Of a stretch of DNA of 64,000 nucleotides, positions 53,090 through 64,000 are shown one piece after another (the first letter of the stretch is position 1; each line of letters opens with the position of its first letter). The translations under genes and the position numbers were made by a program. The notes below the pieces were generated by a model. That model saw only the letters and a list, made by a program, of their open reading frames with translations. It was not told the DNA's origin and did no database searches. Origin of the DNA: Oxytricha trifallax (taxonomy: Eukaryota; Ciliophora; Spirotrichea; Sporadotrichida; Oxytrichidae); the NCBI GenBank assembly GCA_000711775.1, contig ARYC01017584.1, positions 1 to 64,000 of the forward strand, written 5' to 3'.

Positions 53090-55371
53090 TCATTACATTC
53101 TCTTGAACATATTTATCTGACCTCTTTAAGGTGAAGGAACTGGTATAGGTTTAATAGGATTGCTTGATCTTTAATTTAAGTTATTACTATTAGTTAATGG
53201 CAGGAACTCTATATTGACTACTCCTCCAGCTATGTTTGATCCTTATAAGTCATTATTTATTAGAGGATAGTGGCCGTATGATGAACTTGCTCTTTGCTAA
53301 TTAAAAGGATTGTTGTTATTCATGTGATTAACCAATATATATTATTCATAAAATAGAGCAAAAATGATTACAGTTTAAATACCATCATAAAAAGCTTAAA
53401 CTTTTTTTATAAATTATTTTTTTATTAAGGCCTGGCTTGAAGGACTTCTATTTAACTTATGACTTACCGAATGCTCGTTTCTTTTCTTCTTCATCTTTAA
53501 TCTATTCATGCATCATTTAAATTAAACTACCAGGCTTTTACTAAGAATTTTAGGCATCTAGGGTTTCATGAAAAGTGGCTGGCTTAGATAACTTTCTTTT
53601 CTGATTTTAGGAGGAGATATGATTTTGATACTAAACTGATTTTAATTCTTGGTATTGAGAAGATTGGGATTGGAATTATTGGTTTACTAAGGTGTATCTA
53701 TTACTAGCTGATTTTATGTCTTTATAATAAAGGAAAATAATGTTACGAGAATAGAAAAAACTCCCTTAAATATTAATTGCAAAATTCTTAATATAATAGC
53801 AAAAATGTAGTTATAACCTCTACTCTTTGATTTTTAATTTTTGAGAGTACATCCTTTGGTTAAGAATTTTTAGCTTGAATTGATTTATTTTCCTCTATCT
53901 CAGGGAGTCTATGATAAGTAGTTTTTTATAAATGATTACACAAATCTTTATTAAAAATTTAAAATTACATATTTGCTATGAGCTTAAGACATTATGAATT
54001 ATCTTTTTTATTAAGAAGCAGCTATTTAATTTTAATATATAAACTTAATTTCTAGCTGTTGATGTGATAGCTTTCTTCATTTTTTAACTCTTGATCAAAG
54101 AAGAGCTGCTTCCTACTCCCTAGTCTTTTTGAGAATTTTCATCATCAGATGACATAAAATCACTGAAATTTCCTGAAATATTCATTCTTAGCTCCATGGG
54201 GGAGGATGGTGACAAACTTGCAGAGCGGTTGTCCCCTGAGGCACTGTGACCGTGGTGGCCACTCCCTGATGATAAAGTCTTCTTGCGGCGTTTATCTGGA
54301 ACCATTAGAAGCTAGCTGTTCTCATTCATTAATTAATCATAGATTATTTTTTAAAAAATACTTATCATCGTTAATTTAAAAAACCAAATAATTTAATGGT
54401 GGCTAAATTAAAAAATTAAAATTTTAAGATTAATGGTACTCTTTCTAGCATTTTGATTAAAATTGCTCTAAGTATTATTCTTTTGAGATCTCTTAGAACT
54501 TCTATCAGATTTCTAGTTTAATTCATCTCCTGCCTAACTTTGTGATAAAAAAAAACATTTATATCTTCCAATAAATTATTATTTTAGTACTTTTTTTGCT
54601 AATTTAAAGTACAAATAAATCATTTACAATATCAATGCAACTTTTCTTGCCTTTCATATGAATTCAATTTTTCCTAAGAAATTCCCTCACATCAGGTGAC
54701 AGACCTTCTTAATTTCTCAAATCAAAGTTTATTTAGTCATGCGTAGAATTTCCAGGATTTTGACTATAGCTGGAAACTTTATTACTATTGCTTCCTCCAC
54801 TAGGTCGAAGTTCATCTCCATATTCATGAATTTATACTAAATTAAGCAATAAAATTATAGTAAAGTTAATTTAAACCCTAAGGTATTCTATTCTTATTAA
54901 TAAAATCATATATTTGTAACAAACATCCTAACTAAAATAATTAGTGTAACAAACATTTTAATTAATTAGTATCTATGAATTTCTTCTTTAATTCCCTTGA
55001 TATTTTAGTGTTGTTTCTATAGTAGCTTAATTGCTCTGTCTTACTCTCTCTGAGCAAGTGAGCTAGTTTTTTATACATCAATCTTTGGCACAGTGATTCT
55101 ACGCTACAAACTGCTTTTTTATTTCTTTGATGGTGTGGAACCTTCTACTGTTTATACAAATACCCGTTAATTAGTATTTAATTTGATATAATAATCAATA
55201 AATACTTTAAATAGCTTCTACGGTGTTATCCTGCGTCCTAAGTTTATACATATACTTGACATCAATTAATGATTTATAGGGATTGTTATTTCCACCAGAA
55301 TTATTCCTAGAATTTAACTATTAAGCATGATTTAGTTTGTTTACTGAGAGGAAGAACAACACTGATTACAT
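53090..55371 (-). CDS. Q/N/S-rich low-complexity protein, unknown
   Basis: Coding stretches in linear order: KLRTQDNTVEG, KTSSLAQREQDRAIKLLQKQ, DELRPSGGSNSNKVSSYSQN, DKRRKKTLSSGSGHHGHS, SDFMSSDDENSQKD, YQELKSVQYQNHISSQNQK, KPATFHETLDAQNSQQKPG, NNNNPFNQQRASSSYGHY and a Pro-rich end before TGA at 53090. Two IESs are well supported (55142-55214, 54826-54974); three or four more junctions exist near 54.6, 54.4, 54.0 and 53.4 kb but were not fixed. The proposed start is ATG 55371. The composition suggests an intrinsically disordered protein. Could be two genes if one junction is wrong. Confidence 0.6.
54826..54974. other. IES, pointer AAATTCAT (149 bp)
   Basis: Plus-strand ATGAATTT at 54826 and 54975. 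It contains a repeated TTAGTgTAACAAACATTTTA-like unit twice near 54910-54960. Confidence 0.88.
55142..55214. other. IES, pointer GTAGAAG (73 bp)
   Basis: Plus-strand CTTCTAC at 55142 and 55215. Confidence 0.9.
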
Positions 55372-55875
55372 CTATACAATTAGAGTTAATTAGATTTTGA
55401 TTATATTCAAAAGAGAGAAAATAAATATTAATATAACTTGTTTAATGTTCTTAAAAAATTAGTTTTATTTGACTTAAATGCCTTAATAAATTTTTTAATT
55501 AAAGTTAAAATAAATTTCAGCAAATTCTGAAGAAAAAATTATGCACATAATAACATTATATAAAAAAATCCTAAGAGTTTTATTATCTTGTTTCTATTAT
55601 ATTTGAATATGTTTTAGTCATGATTGCCTAACAATTAAATTAAACAAAAGTAAATTTCAAAAATTTAAAGAATACAATTTGATGTAAATTAAATTATAAT
55701 CTATAAATTAAACTTTTGAAAGGCATTATTAACAGTTAATACTAAAACAAGTTTAAACATTTATACTTAAGTCATTAAAGAGTTTCATCCAAGCTCTTAA
55801 TTGAAGAGCTTTTTCTTATTTTTTATTATAATTTAGGAATCATAAGAAGGGACTAGTCATATATATTTTATTGAA
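55372..55875. other. Intergenic AT-rich DNA
   Basis: About 500 bases, no coding segment recognised. The 5' flank of the Q/N/S-rich gene and 3' flank of the next coiled-coil gene. Confidence 0.6.
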
Positions 55876-57764
55876 TCATTAAAAATTTGGGGAAAAAAAC
55901 ATTTTTAAAAGATCATAATGTAACATAGATACTTTCTAGCCAGATTTCTAGCTTGATGCAGCTATACTACTAGTAGTGGGATTAATATTAATGCTTAGTT
56001 AATTTGGTAAGCCACTGGACATAAAATTAATGAGTTAACTCTCTAATTGATCTTGCTAGCTCTTGAGTATATTTATCTCTGATTCATATTTCACTTTCTG
56101 AATTTGCTATAAAAAATGAAAAATTTACTCAATATATGAAACTTACAATTTCGTCATAATACACTCTCATGTCTCTGTCTTTCTTCATGACTTATTCTTT
56201 CAAAAAGTCAACTTACTAGCTTAAAATGTAGTTTTAATTCTGTAAATCTTCCTCTTTAGATGGTTGTAGAAATGGATCATTGTGAAACCTTCCTGACTCA
56301 AAAGATACATTGTTGTTTTGATGATCTCTGAAAGTTGAAAGCTAATGAATAATGCTGTTTTACTACCGTTTAAATGAAGTTTATATGTTCACCTAGATTT
56401 CTTGATCCTTGGCTTTGAAAGTATCTCTAGTTTGAATGCCAACTTCATGCTTGAATTGATGCTTGCCAGAAAGCTTCAAATAATTTCTAGAGGATCTATT
56501 AGAATCATTGGAAACTGAGTTGTTATGCGCATCCCTTAGTCTGTCTATGTTATGAATTAAGTAATCTTCCCCTTTGTCCTCTGCATCTGGTTCTTAATAC
56601 TGCTTCGAATCTATTCTATCTGTCTTCTATCCATGCACATCATCAAGCAGACTGCTGTTAATTCTGTTTGCTAAGAATTACTCTATGTGATTTAAACTGC
56701 CACTTTCCATGCTATTCTTACTAGTTAAACGTTTTGGAGAATGGAAGACCTAGATTCTACCTGAAGATTATTTTCGATTTTGCAGTTACAAGATTTTTTC
56801 ATTTGCGACCTAAAGCTTTAATTCTAGTTCCTTGATATATTCACTCTGGCTCATATTAGCTGCTGAAGTGGGAGGCTAACTCTATTTAAACTAGTTAAAA
56901 TAAGTGCCAGATGAACCGGCTGAAGATAGTGGGTGTACAGTGAGTATATTATTAATGCGACTTTTATCTTTAGAAGTTATCTCAGATTGGTTCATACCAA
57001 AACCAGTAGTTTGAGTGTGATTCATGAATGGTTCAGCTCTGGTTTTAAATTTAACGTCATAAGGGGAGAATTGGAGGTTTGAGCTGTTATAATCATATTT
57101 TTTGTTCATTTAATGTTTAGTGATTGATGCCCCTGACATAGGCTCAATTGGATCTTTGTTATAGTTTGTTTAAATTTGAGATGCTTTTCTATTTGCAAAT
57201 GTATTTTTCAAGTTTTCAATGTGAGACTTCAGTTCTTGAGAAGCTACAGCAATTTATAATAATTTTTAACTTACACTCTAGTTTTTGTTGCCCACGAGTA
57301 TGTTAACGTTTCTTTCCTCTATGCTTATACTTTAACTCTTCTTACACCAGCTAGTTTAGAACTATTTGATTTGCAGAGTTATCATCAATTTGATAAGGTG
57401 AATAGACTCTAGAAAACATTTTAACTTAAGCATTATCTTACAGCTAATTAAGTTGACCCAAAGATTTCATCAGGATCTTTTTGCTTCTCTAATCAAGCAT
57501 AAAATTTTATTTCCCATTAGCCATTTCTTAGTCAGACTCCTTTTTTATAGGGGGTAAGCTATAATTTATTTTAAATAATCATCAGCATATAAAATCTTAC
57601 TTAATGTTGTCATTGTTCATGCATTAATTGCTTGCTTATTTGATGTTTGTGATACTATTCACATGATCTCCATCATGAGTTTAAGTCTAATTTGTTGTCA
57701 AATTAAACTATTCTTTATCTTCAGATGCTTAGTCTACTATCTCAAGCTGTGAAGTACTAATCAT
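55876..57764 (-). CDS. Coiled-coil protein with four short introns and no IES
   Basis: Four GT-AG introns (57559-57600, 57244-57274, 56342-56392, 56107-56146) leave 1725 bases, 574 residues plus TGA. The protein starts MISTSQLEIVDQASEDKEQ. It has a basic stretch (KYKHRGKKRQHTRG) and coiled-coil segments (SQSEYIKELELKLQVANEKI, YILSQQVDFLKEQVMKKDR, KYESEINILKSQQDQLESQL) separated by Ser/Asn-rich linkers. No family recognised; the pattern is common for ciliate cytoskeletal or basal-body proteins (inference). The reading frame upstream of 57764 is also open to about 58170 in another phase, so a further 5' exon is possible. Confidence 0.78.
56107..56146 (-). other. Intron 4 (40 bp)
   Basis: GTAAGT to TTATAG on minus. 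Confidence 0.85.
56342..56392 (-). other. Intron 3 (51 bp)
   Basis: GTGAAC to CATTAG on minus. Confidence 0.78.
57244..57274 (-). other. Intron 2 (31 bp)
   Basis: GTAAGT to CTGTAG on minus, the shortest intron seen. Confidence 0.8.
57559..57600 (-). other. Intron 1 (42 bp)
   Basis: GTAAGA to TTATAG on minus. Confidence 0.85.
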
Positions 57765-58460
57765 GTTGATTTTTTATTTCAATTTCGTTAGTTTTTAAGT
57801 GTTTTAGAAGTTCTTGAGGTTTTATTGGCTTGATAAATCTGTGGCTTTGAGTTTTAATTATGAAGCAATCTGTTATTAAGTCTTGTATAAAAAATCTAAA
57901 TTACTTTTTATTTAAATAAGATGCTGTATTTACTATTATTTTTTTAAATAAATTTAATACAATAGTCTTGTTAAAATCAGATAAATTAGGCATTGAAGAA
58001 TCATCATTTATAAGCTGAGATTTATTAATAATCTTCGTTAACAATTGCATCTAACTTTTGTCTTAATGCATTATATTTTTCTGATTTTTACTAGAATTAG
58101 GACTGTTTTATTAAGTGTACGATTAAAGAATTTAATTTCTGTATCTTTTACCAGGATTTGCTATAAAATATTATAAAAACGATTAAATTAAAATAAGTCA
58201 AATTATTCTTTATTTTAAATGAATACTTGAATTTGTAATGAGCTTAATATAAAATACTCAATAAATATAATTAATAAAAAATATCTTAAATAAACAAATT
58301 TAATTGCTATGTTTGTACTTTTGTTATTTCCCTAACTCAATAACCTTGAATCGCTAATAATATTATTATTTAATAAAATACTATATATATATATATAGCT
58401 ACTATTTTTCGACTATAACTATGATTTATTCATATTACGAACTGAAAAGTCATTTGCATT
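57765..58460. other. Intergenic region with a possible minus-strand exon
   Basis: A minus-strand frame from about 58170 reads polar coding-like sequence (SPNSSKNQKNIMHQDKSQMQ, INDDSSMPNLSDFNK). It could be a 5' exon of the coiled-coil gene or a separate small gene. An alternating TA tract lies at 58383-58397. The remainder is AT-rich. Confidence 0.4.
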
Positions 58461-59553
58461 ATTGTTAAAGTATAATTGAATTGGGAAAATTGCAAAAATA
58501 AAATGTAAATTTAAATATACATTACTATAACAGCCTCTAATTACATATACATCTAATCGTAATTTGATTTAGTTTAAATTTAATTTTAAACTGATTGTAC
58601 AGTTATACATTGTACAGTTTTGATTTTTTAAAGTTTTAAATATTAGGGCGTAACAATTAATTATACAAATTATACATTGTACATTGTACAGTTCTTATTT
58701 TTTTAGTTTTTAAATTGTACAATTAGAGCAGTAGATTAGCTTATTATTAATTTATTATTTATAATCAAAAGTTAATGGAACTGGTGACTGTATTCTCTGC
58801 AGCGCTAAGTCTATTAGAAAACAACGACCCCTCTGTATATTCATCACCATTCGTTCAATCAATCACTCAAGGTCTTGCTGAATGGTGCCTTACCCTCAAA
58901 TGATATGAAAATAAATGCCGCCCAATACTGAGGTATGACTGATGAAATCGAAGATCTTGGCGGCGAGAGAATTACACAGACTGGTGCTACTAAGAGAACT
59001 GCTAACAGTAGGCTTCAGTCTAGTGCACTGGATTCAATTCATTCATTTACGTGTTCCACCACTCTTCACAAGCTAGACTCGCTAATGCCCAGCAAATTCA
59101 CAATGTTGATAGTGACGACTATGAATACATCTTGCACTCTCGTGGAGTCTATCTTGACAAATTTACTGCTGATATCTAGATGAATGGTCTTGCTGGAGAA
59201 TTCCCACTTTCACATAACTCAAAGCGTTTTATCATCGTGAAGATTAATACCTTCCTTGAAAATTAATAATATGCTAATCTACTGCTCTAATTGTACAATT
59301 TAAAAACTAAAAAAATAAGAACTGTACAATGTACAATGTATAATTTGTATAATTAATTGTTACGCCCTAATATTTAAAACTTTAAAAAATCAAAACTGTA
59401 CAATGTATAAACTGTACAATCAGTTTAAAATTAAATTTAAACTAAATCAAATTACGATTAGATGTATATGTAATTAGAGGCTGTTATAGTAATGTATATT
59501 TAAATTTACATTTTATTTTTGCAATTTTCCCAATTCAATTATACTTTAACAAT
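58461..59553. mobile_element. Foldback element with 290-bp inverted arms and a coding-like core
   Basis: Arms at 58461-58751 and 59264-59553 are near-perfect inverted copies, containing several TTGTACAATG-like short palindromes. The core of about 510 bp is markedly GC-richer. It has no transposase recognisable. A non-autonomous transposon or a gene fragment captured between inverted repeats. Confidence 0.88.
58770..59263 (+). pseudogene. Degenerate coding segment in the foldback core
   Basis: Three plus-strand frames take turns in being protein-like: ELVTVFSAALSLLENNDPSV (58773 on), DEIEDLGGERITQTGATKRT (58940-59040) and VDSDDYEYILHSRGVYLDKF (59045-59262, open into the right arm with TAA as glutamine). 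TGA codons and frame changes separate them. Not recognised. Either a decayed gene or one whose pieces need excisions I cannot see. Confidence 0.45.
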
Positions 59554-60968
59554 ATTGAGAATATTTATATCAATTTAGCTTTTGTTTTATATTTTAGTTT
59601 ATTCACTGCTTTGGATATTCTATGGAGTCATAGGGTAGATTTTATTATGTAATTGTATATTTATATCACTTTTATTATGAAACTGTTTTTAAAATATTGA
59701 TATATTGATTTATTAATTTTTTTCTTTTTACAATTTCTTAATAATATTTAATCAGAAATATACCTAGTTTTAAAAGCTAAAAATTGATCTTGTAATTTTT
59801 GGAAATGAAATTTCAAAAAAACAAGGATATTAAGACTTTTCATATTAATTTGGTAATTGAATATAATAAATGATTTAACAACTATAAAAAGTCTTCCAAT
59901 TATAAAATAAAATTTATATCACTGATAGTTGGTTGTTTATATTTATCTTTCTGTTTAAATTTTGAAAATTCTTAGCCTGACAATATTTCGCTGTTTGCAT
60001 ATTTATTAAGACTCATCAAATCTGGACTAAGAATAATGTTATTATCTAAATTTCCCTTTGTTATATTGAAATTTTAATCTTATGATTCTTATTAGTTTGA
60101 TTAAATAATTTTTAAAAACTTTAAAAATACTTAATATTTTTTAATTTAGGATATAAGATTATAAAATTTTTCATTATTTACTATTAAAGATGTTTTGAAT
60201 TTAATTAATATGAGACAATGGCTAATGTATTTCAGCATATCCAAGTGAAAGATAAAAATAATCACATTTTAAGGAATTTAACTACAATGGTTTTATATAG
60301 CTTATAAGATATTTTTTATAGATTTTTTAAGTAAAAAGGATTTTTTTATATTTTACCCCTGAGATGATGAATGTTAAATTTCTCAATGATTTGAACTTAA
60401 AGAAAAGATTTTATTTATTTAGTTCATGATTTCTGTACACTAATAAATTTATAACTATAAAATGTTATTTTGATGATTTAAATTTATGAATATTTAGCTA
60501 GCTCATTTGATTGTTATTATCAATCCCTTGATCATTTTATATATTAATTTATTTATTATTTTATGTCGTTTTTATCAGTTAAGTTTTATTCATTTCTCGT
60601 TTATCGAATGATTTGGTATTTGGACTGGTGTTTTTGCTTTATTTTTGAGTGAGATTTGAGGCGGATTTCTTAGTTTTTTGTGACAATAATTTGGTTCCAG
60701 AGTTTCCAACTCCTATGATCGGATGGTAATTTAATTGCATTACTATCAAAATAATAATAATAATAATTTATTAATGTTCATATTATCATAATTATAATTA
60801 GATGTAAATTTTTAATCAATAATTCTATTTTTAATCATTGTATGTTATTTATGTTACTCAGAAAATATAATAATGAAGTTTAATTGAATAATATCATATA
60901 GATACAGTAAAATAGTGGAAATTTATAGTAATATAATTGAAAATTAAATTAAAATTTTCTTGCTTAAG
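59554..60968. other. Intergenic AT-rich DNA
   Basis: About 1.4 kb. A slightly GC-richer patch at 60600-60725 has no convincing frame. A TAA-repeat (ATAATAATAAT) lies near 60750. Nothing else seen. Confidence 0.55.
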
Positions 60969-63900
60969 TCACATAATATTTTCTAATTAACTCATTAGTT
61001 ATTTTTGCTGTAAAATGAATTCATCCATTTAGTACTCTTAGTCATTTTCGTAGTCTTGTTCTTAAGCATTTTGATTTTTCTATGTACTCTATTTTAAAAG
61101 GTTGTAAAATTAAATATTATAGTATCATAAAATTCTATTTTGGTTAATAAATTTAACACATTTATTAACTTCCCTTATATTTTAATTAACCCAATTGTTG
61201 ATTAGTTTCCATTGAGTTAATAGGTATAAAATCGTCCTAGTAATTCTCATTTTAGTCAAAATTCAATCCACTATTATTCCCTAAAGTAATTCCAGATGAT
61301 AAAATTTGATTATTTATATCGTTATTTTGTTGACTTACACTTTTTGAGTCTAAATCTATGATGTTTTACTTCATTCTTGTTTTATTTTGATATGCACCAA
61401 CACTCTTATTTGAATCTTTTCTGTTTTTAAAAAAAACACATAAAAATATAATAAAATTGAATTTCAAAGTAAATTCTTCATCGAATCATGCTTACGAATG
61501 TTTATTAATGTTTTATAATATTTATTTCTGTTGATGGGGTTAAATGCTTATATATTATTGTTTTCTACAGCAAAACTGTGATTAGATTATTAGTCATTTA
61601 ATGATTCAATATTATTATTATTTTAAACTTTTATCAATCTTTTATCGCTTTAGTTTTTACTTATAGCCTGTTCTAATTATTTATGTCTCTTGCTCGCGTT
61701 TTTAACTTGTTACTATTATAAACTTTACCCATTATTATTGTTAAAATTGAATGAAAAATTGCAAAAGACATAAGAATGCTTCTTAAAATAGATTAAAAAA
61801 ATTTAGAAATTTTGATACTTAAGGATATTAAAAGACTGATTTATAGAATCGTGGTTAGATTTGGTTGGAGTCAAAGATTACAAAGTAGTATCAATCTAAG
61901 CAAGGTGACCATAGGGATTTTGTAAGCTTGATAGATCTGTGGCAAAATTAGATTAACTTTAGACATTCGAATTGTTTTAATTGTACTATTGCTGCATATA
62001 GTTTGGATTATTATTGTGTAGTCTTTAACCTGTAGGATCTTTAAAAATAGTGTGAAAATTAGTGATATTAAGCAAAATTCAATTTCAATAAAATATTTTT
62101 CGTTTTTAGGAGCTATACCATTACCGGACCTTAAATTAGTAGATTTATAGCTATTTCTCTTCCCAGTACTTTTAACTTGAGGTGGCTTACCCTATGATTA
62201 AGTATTGCTGCTATTCCCTAAAACCGAATTATTATTTGGATTTGATATTGGTGGGAGAACAAATTAAGAATTCTGCTACTGCTAAAATTCTTAAATTGCT
62301 TAGTTTTGTTGTTCAACTTAATCTAAGAGCGATGTTTTAGATTCGTTCTGATTTAACAAGTTGCTCAAATTGTTGTTCAGTTAAGGGTTTCTGTTCTAAT
62401 TCACATGATTTTTTAACTGACTTTTATTTTAAGCTTGAGATTGATACTAATTTGAATTTTAGTGATGATGTGATTGTTCAATCACATTTTCTCTGATTTC
62501 ATTAGTCTTCTCTAATCTTTTGATTTTTATCATTAACCTTTAAATGTCAGTGTCCTTCGCTATTTAAAATTAAAACCAAAAATGATTATACTTACATTTC
62601 AATTATAGCTTGATTCCCTTGATCATTTCTTTTAGAACTTAGATTTCTTAATCTTTATTTAATAGCTTATTTTCTTGCTCTTACAAATCTACCTGCTCCT
62701 ATTTTTTTCTATTAGCTATTATGCCTTTTAATTCCTCTATCTATGAAAAAAATCTTTAAAAACTTAAACTTTATGAGAATTTAATAAGTTTTTACCTATT
62801 TCTAGAGCTTAGCAATGTTTTCTTAGCACTTGGATATCTCATTATTCTTGCTTTACATTTTTTCTTCAACTTTTTCAAGTTCCTCATAAAACTGCTTCAA
62901 TTTACTCTCCAGAATTTCCTTCTCTTGCAGTGATTTTTTGAACTATTTCTCCAAACCTCGCTTTGATTCTTATTCCTTCTATATTGACAATTCATATTCT
63001 TTTTTCAGTTTAATTAGTTCTTCTTTCTTCTGTGATAACAAAGATTCGATTTGTGCTTTGAGATCTGTGATGGTTTATTCTGAAGTTTAGAGATTATCTT
63101 ATAATAGTTGGTTTTCATGTCGTAGTTTTTTAAGCTGATCAGAGAGGTCTTCTTCTTTTCTGTTTAGCATCTCTTCCAGGCTTTTGCATTTACAATAAAT
63201 AGGGGGTAAGAAATTGACACTTAAAAACGATAAATTCACTAATCATTAGCAATGAATTATATTATTATAGTCTAAAACATGTGAATCTTATCAGCCAGTG
63301 TGTTTTTATCAGTAACTACGAGATTAAATTCTTTCGAGATTTCTAGTATTTTGCTTTCAAGCTTAGCTTTCTCTTTTTCTAAGTCTTCGATTTAAGTTGT
63401 CTGATCAGTTAGCATTTACTCATCTATGCTGTTTATATCAAATTTAACAACTAGTAAGTCTTCTAAACATTAATTATGTGGCATATAAAATTGAGTTAAT
63501 ATATAAGATAAAAATACTAAAGGTAAATACTTTATAATTTTTGTGACAATTGAGTAGTTGATGGGGAATAAGTCAATATTAAAATTTCATTAGTTTGTCA
63601 CACCAAATGTGCTTTTAGATTTATTGACAATTTAAAAAAACATATTAAAATAGTTTATCTCTCTTTCTTATCTGTAAGCATCAAAATCAGCCTGCACTTA
63701 ATCCAGAAGTTTCTTTTACTACAATTTTTCATTTGTATTATTTAACTTTTCCTGCTCACTTTATTTCAGCATAATCTCCATTTGCTAAGCCAATTGCTCT
63801 ATTTCTTCCTATTTTTGTTGCCTTATATTCAAGATTTAAGAACTCATGTCATCTATGTAAATGTCTTTGTCTTCTAATTGCTTCTTCAATTACTCTACTT

Positions 63901-64000
63901 CATTTTTTATATATAAGAAAAATGTTTATTTTTATGGGTTTTATTGCTAAAAAGTACTCTAAATTACTACAAATAATAATGATATTATTTCATCAGATTG
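60969..64000 (-). CDS. Long coiled-coil protein, 5' end beyond window
   Basis: From the window edge leftward the minus strand encodes an extended heptad-rich coil (QLKKLRHENQLLQDNLQTSE, KEELIKLKKEYELSIQKEQE, EILESKLKQFYEELEKVEEK), then a Q/N/S-rich tail (HHHQNSNQYQSQAQNKSQ, VLPPISNPNNNSVLGNSS) and an acidic end (EQDYENDQEYQMDEFIL) before TGA at 60969. Introns: about 62755-62806 (GTAAAA to TCATAG) and about 62560-62596 (GTAAGT to AATAG). One large IES is supported at 61430-62108. More junctions near 63.2, 63.5 and 61.1 kb are unplaced. Likely cytoskeletal or scaffold protein; no family can be named. Confidence 0.7.
61430..62108. other. IES, pointer TAAAAAC (679 bp)
   Basis: Plus-strand GTTTTTA at 61423-61429 and 62102-62108. 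Excision keeps the frame from SGNGIAPKN into RKDSNKSVGAYQNK. Confidence 0.8.

Noticed and set aside
1..64000. CRISPR arrays, rRNA, tRNA, bacterial operons or scrambled MDS order
   Set aside because: No regularly spaced repeats, no recognisable structural RNA, no bacterial gene layout; every gene that could be followed has its MDSs in linear order.

Overview
The window looks like micronuclear (germline) DNA of a spirotrich ciliate close to Oxytricha or Stylonychia. This is inference; no species call is made. Four observations support it. Reading frames only stay open if TAA and TAG are read as glutamine and TGA is the stop. The DNA is very AT-rich. Genes are cut by short AT-rich segments flanked by 2-8 bp direct repeats, the layout of internal eliminated sequences (IESs) and their pointers between macronuclear-destined segments (MDSs). 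Finally, about 4.1-kb transposons end in C4A4/G4T4 telomere-like repeats next to an ANT target, the signature of telomere-bearing elements (TBEs). I derived the IES borders by hand from reading frame plus pointer; for seven genes the remaining coding length is an exact multiple of three.

Left part (1-27 kb): a tandem array of five minus-strand paralogs, here PFT0-PFT4. Each encodes a signal sequence, an AbfB-like beta-trefoil and an aerolysin/ETX_MTX2-type pore-forming domain. The four complete copies come out at 373, 373, 373 and 372 residues. PFT2 is spread over 11.2 kb, because a TBE-derived insertion of about 9.5 kb sits in its lectin domain. That insertion contains a second TBE and a GC-richer island of unrelated coding segments. 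Several IESs sit at the same codon in different paralogs but use different pointers. Two IESs still carry telomere-like TBE ends.

Middle (27-47 kb): a NEMF/Rqc2 ribosome-quality-control gene with 11 IESs, a leucine-rich-repeat gene, a GH28 polygalacturonase-like gene on the minus strand, and a large TMEM63/CSC1-type channel gene. A TBE sits inside the channel's coding sequence; its loss at the ATT duplication restores the frame.

Right part (47-64 kb): mostly minus-strand genes. They are a small signal-peptide membrane protein, several coiled-coil or Q/N/S-rich proteins of unknown function, and a COMMD gene on plus. Some have ordinary GT-AG introns and few or no IESs. A 1.1-kb foldback element with 290-bp arms sits at 58.5-59.6 kb. 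Other foldbacks lie at 15.6, 23.7, 25.3 and 30.8 kb. I saw no rRNA, tRNA, CRISPR or bacterial features. All genes seen are unscrambled: their MDSs are in linear order.
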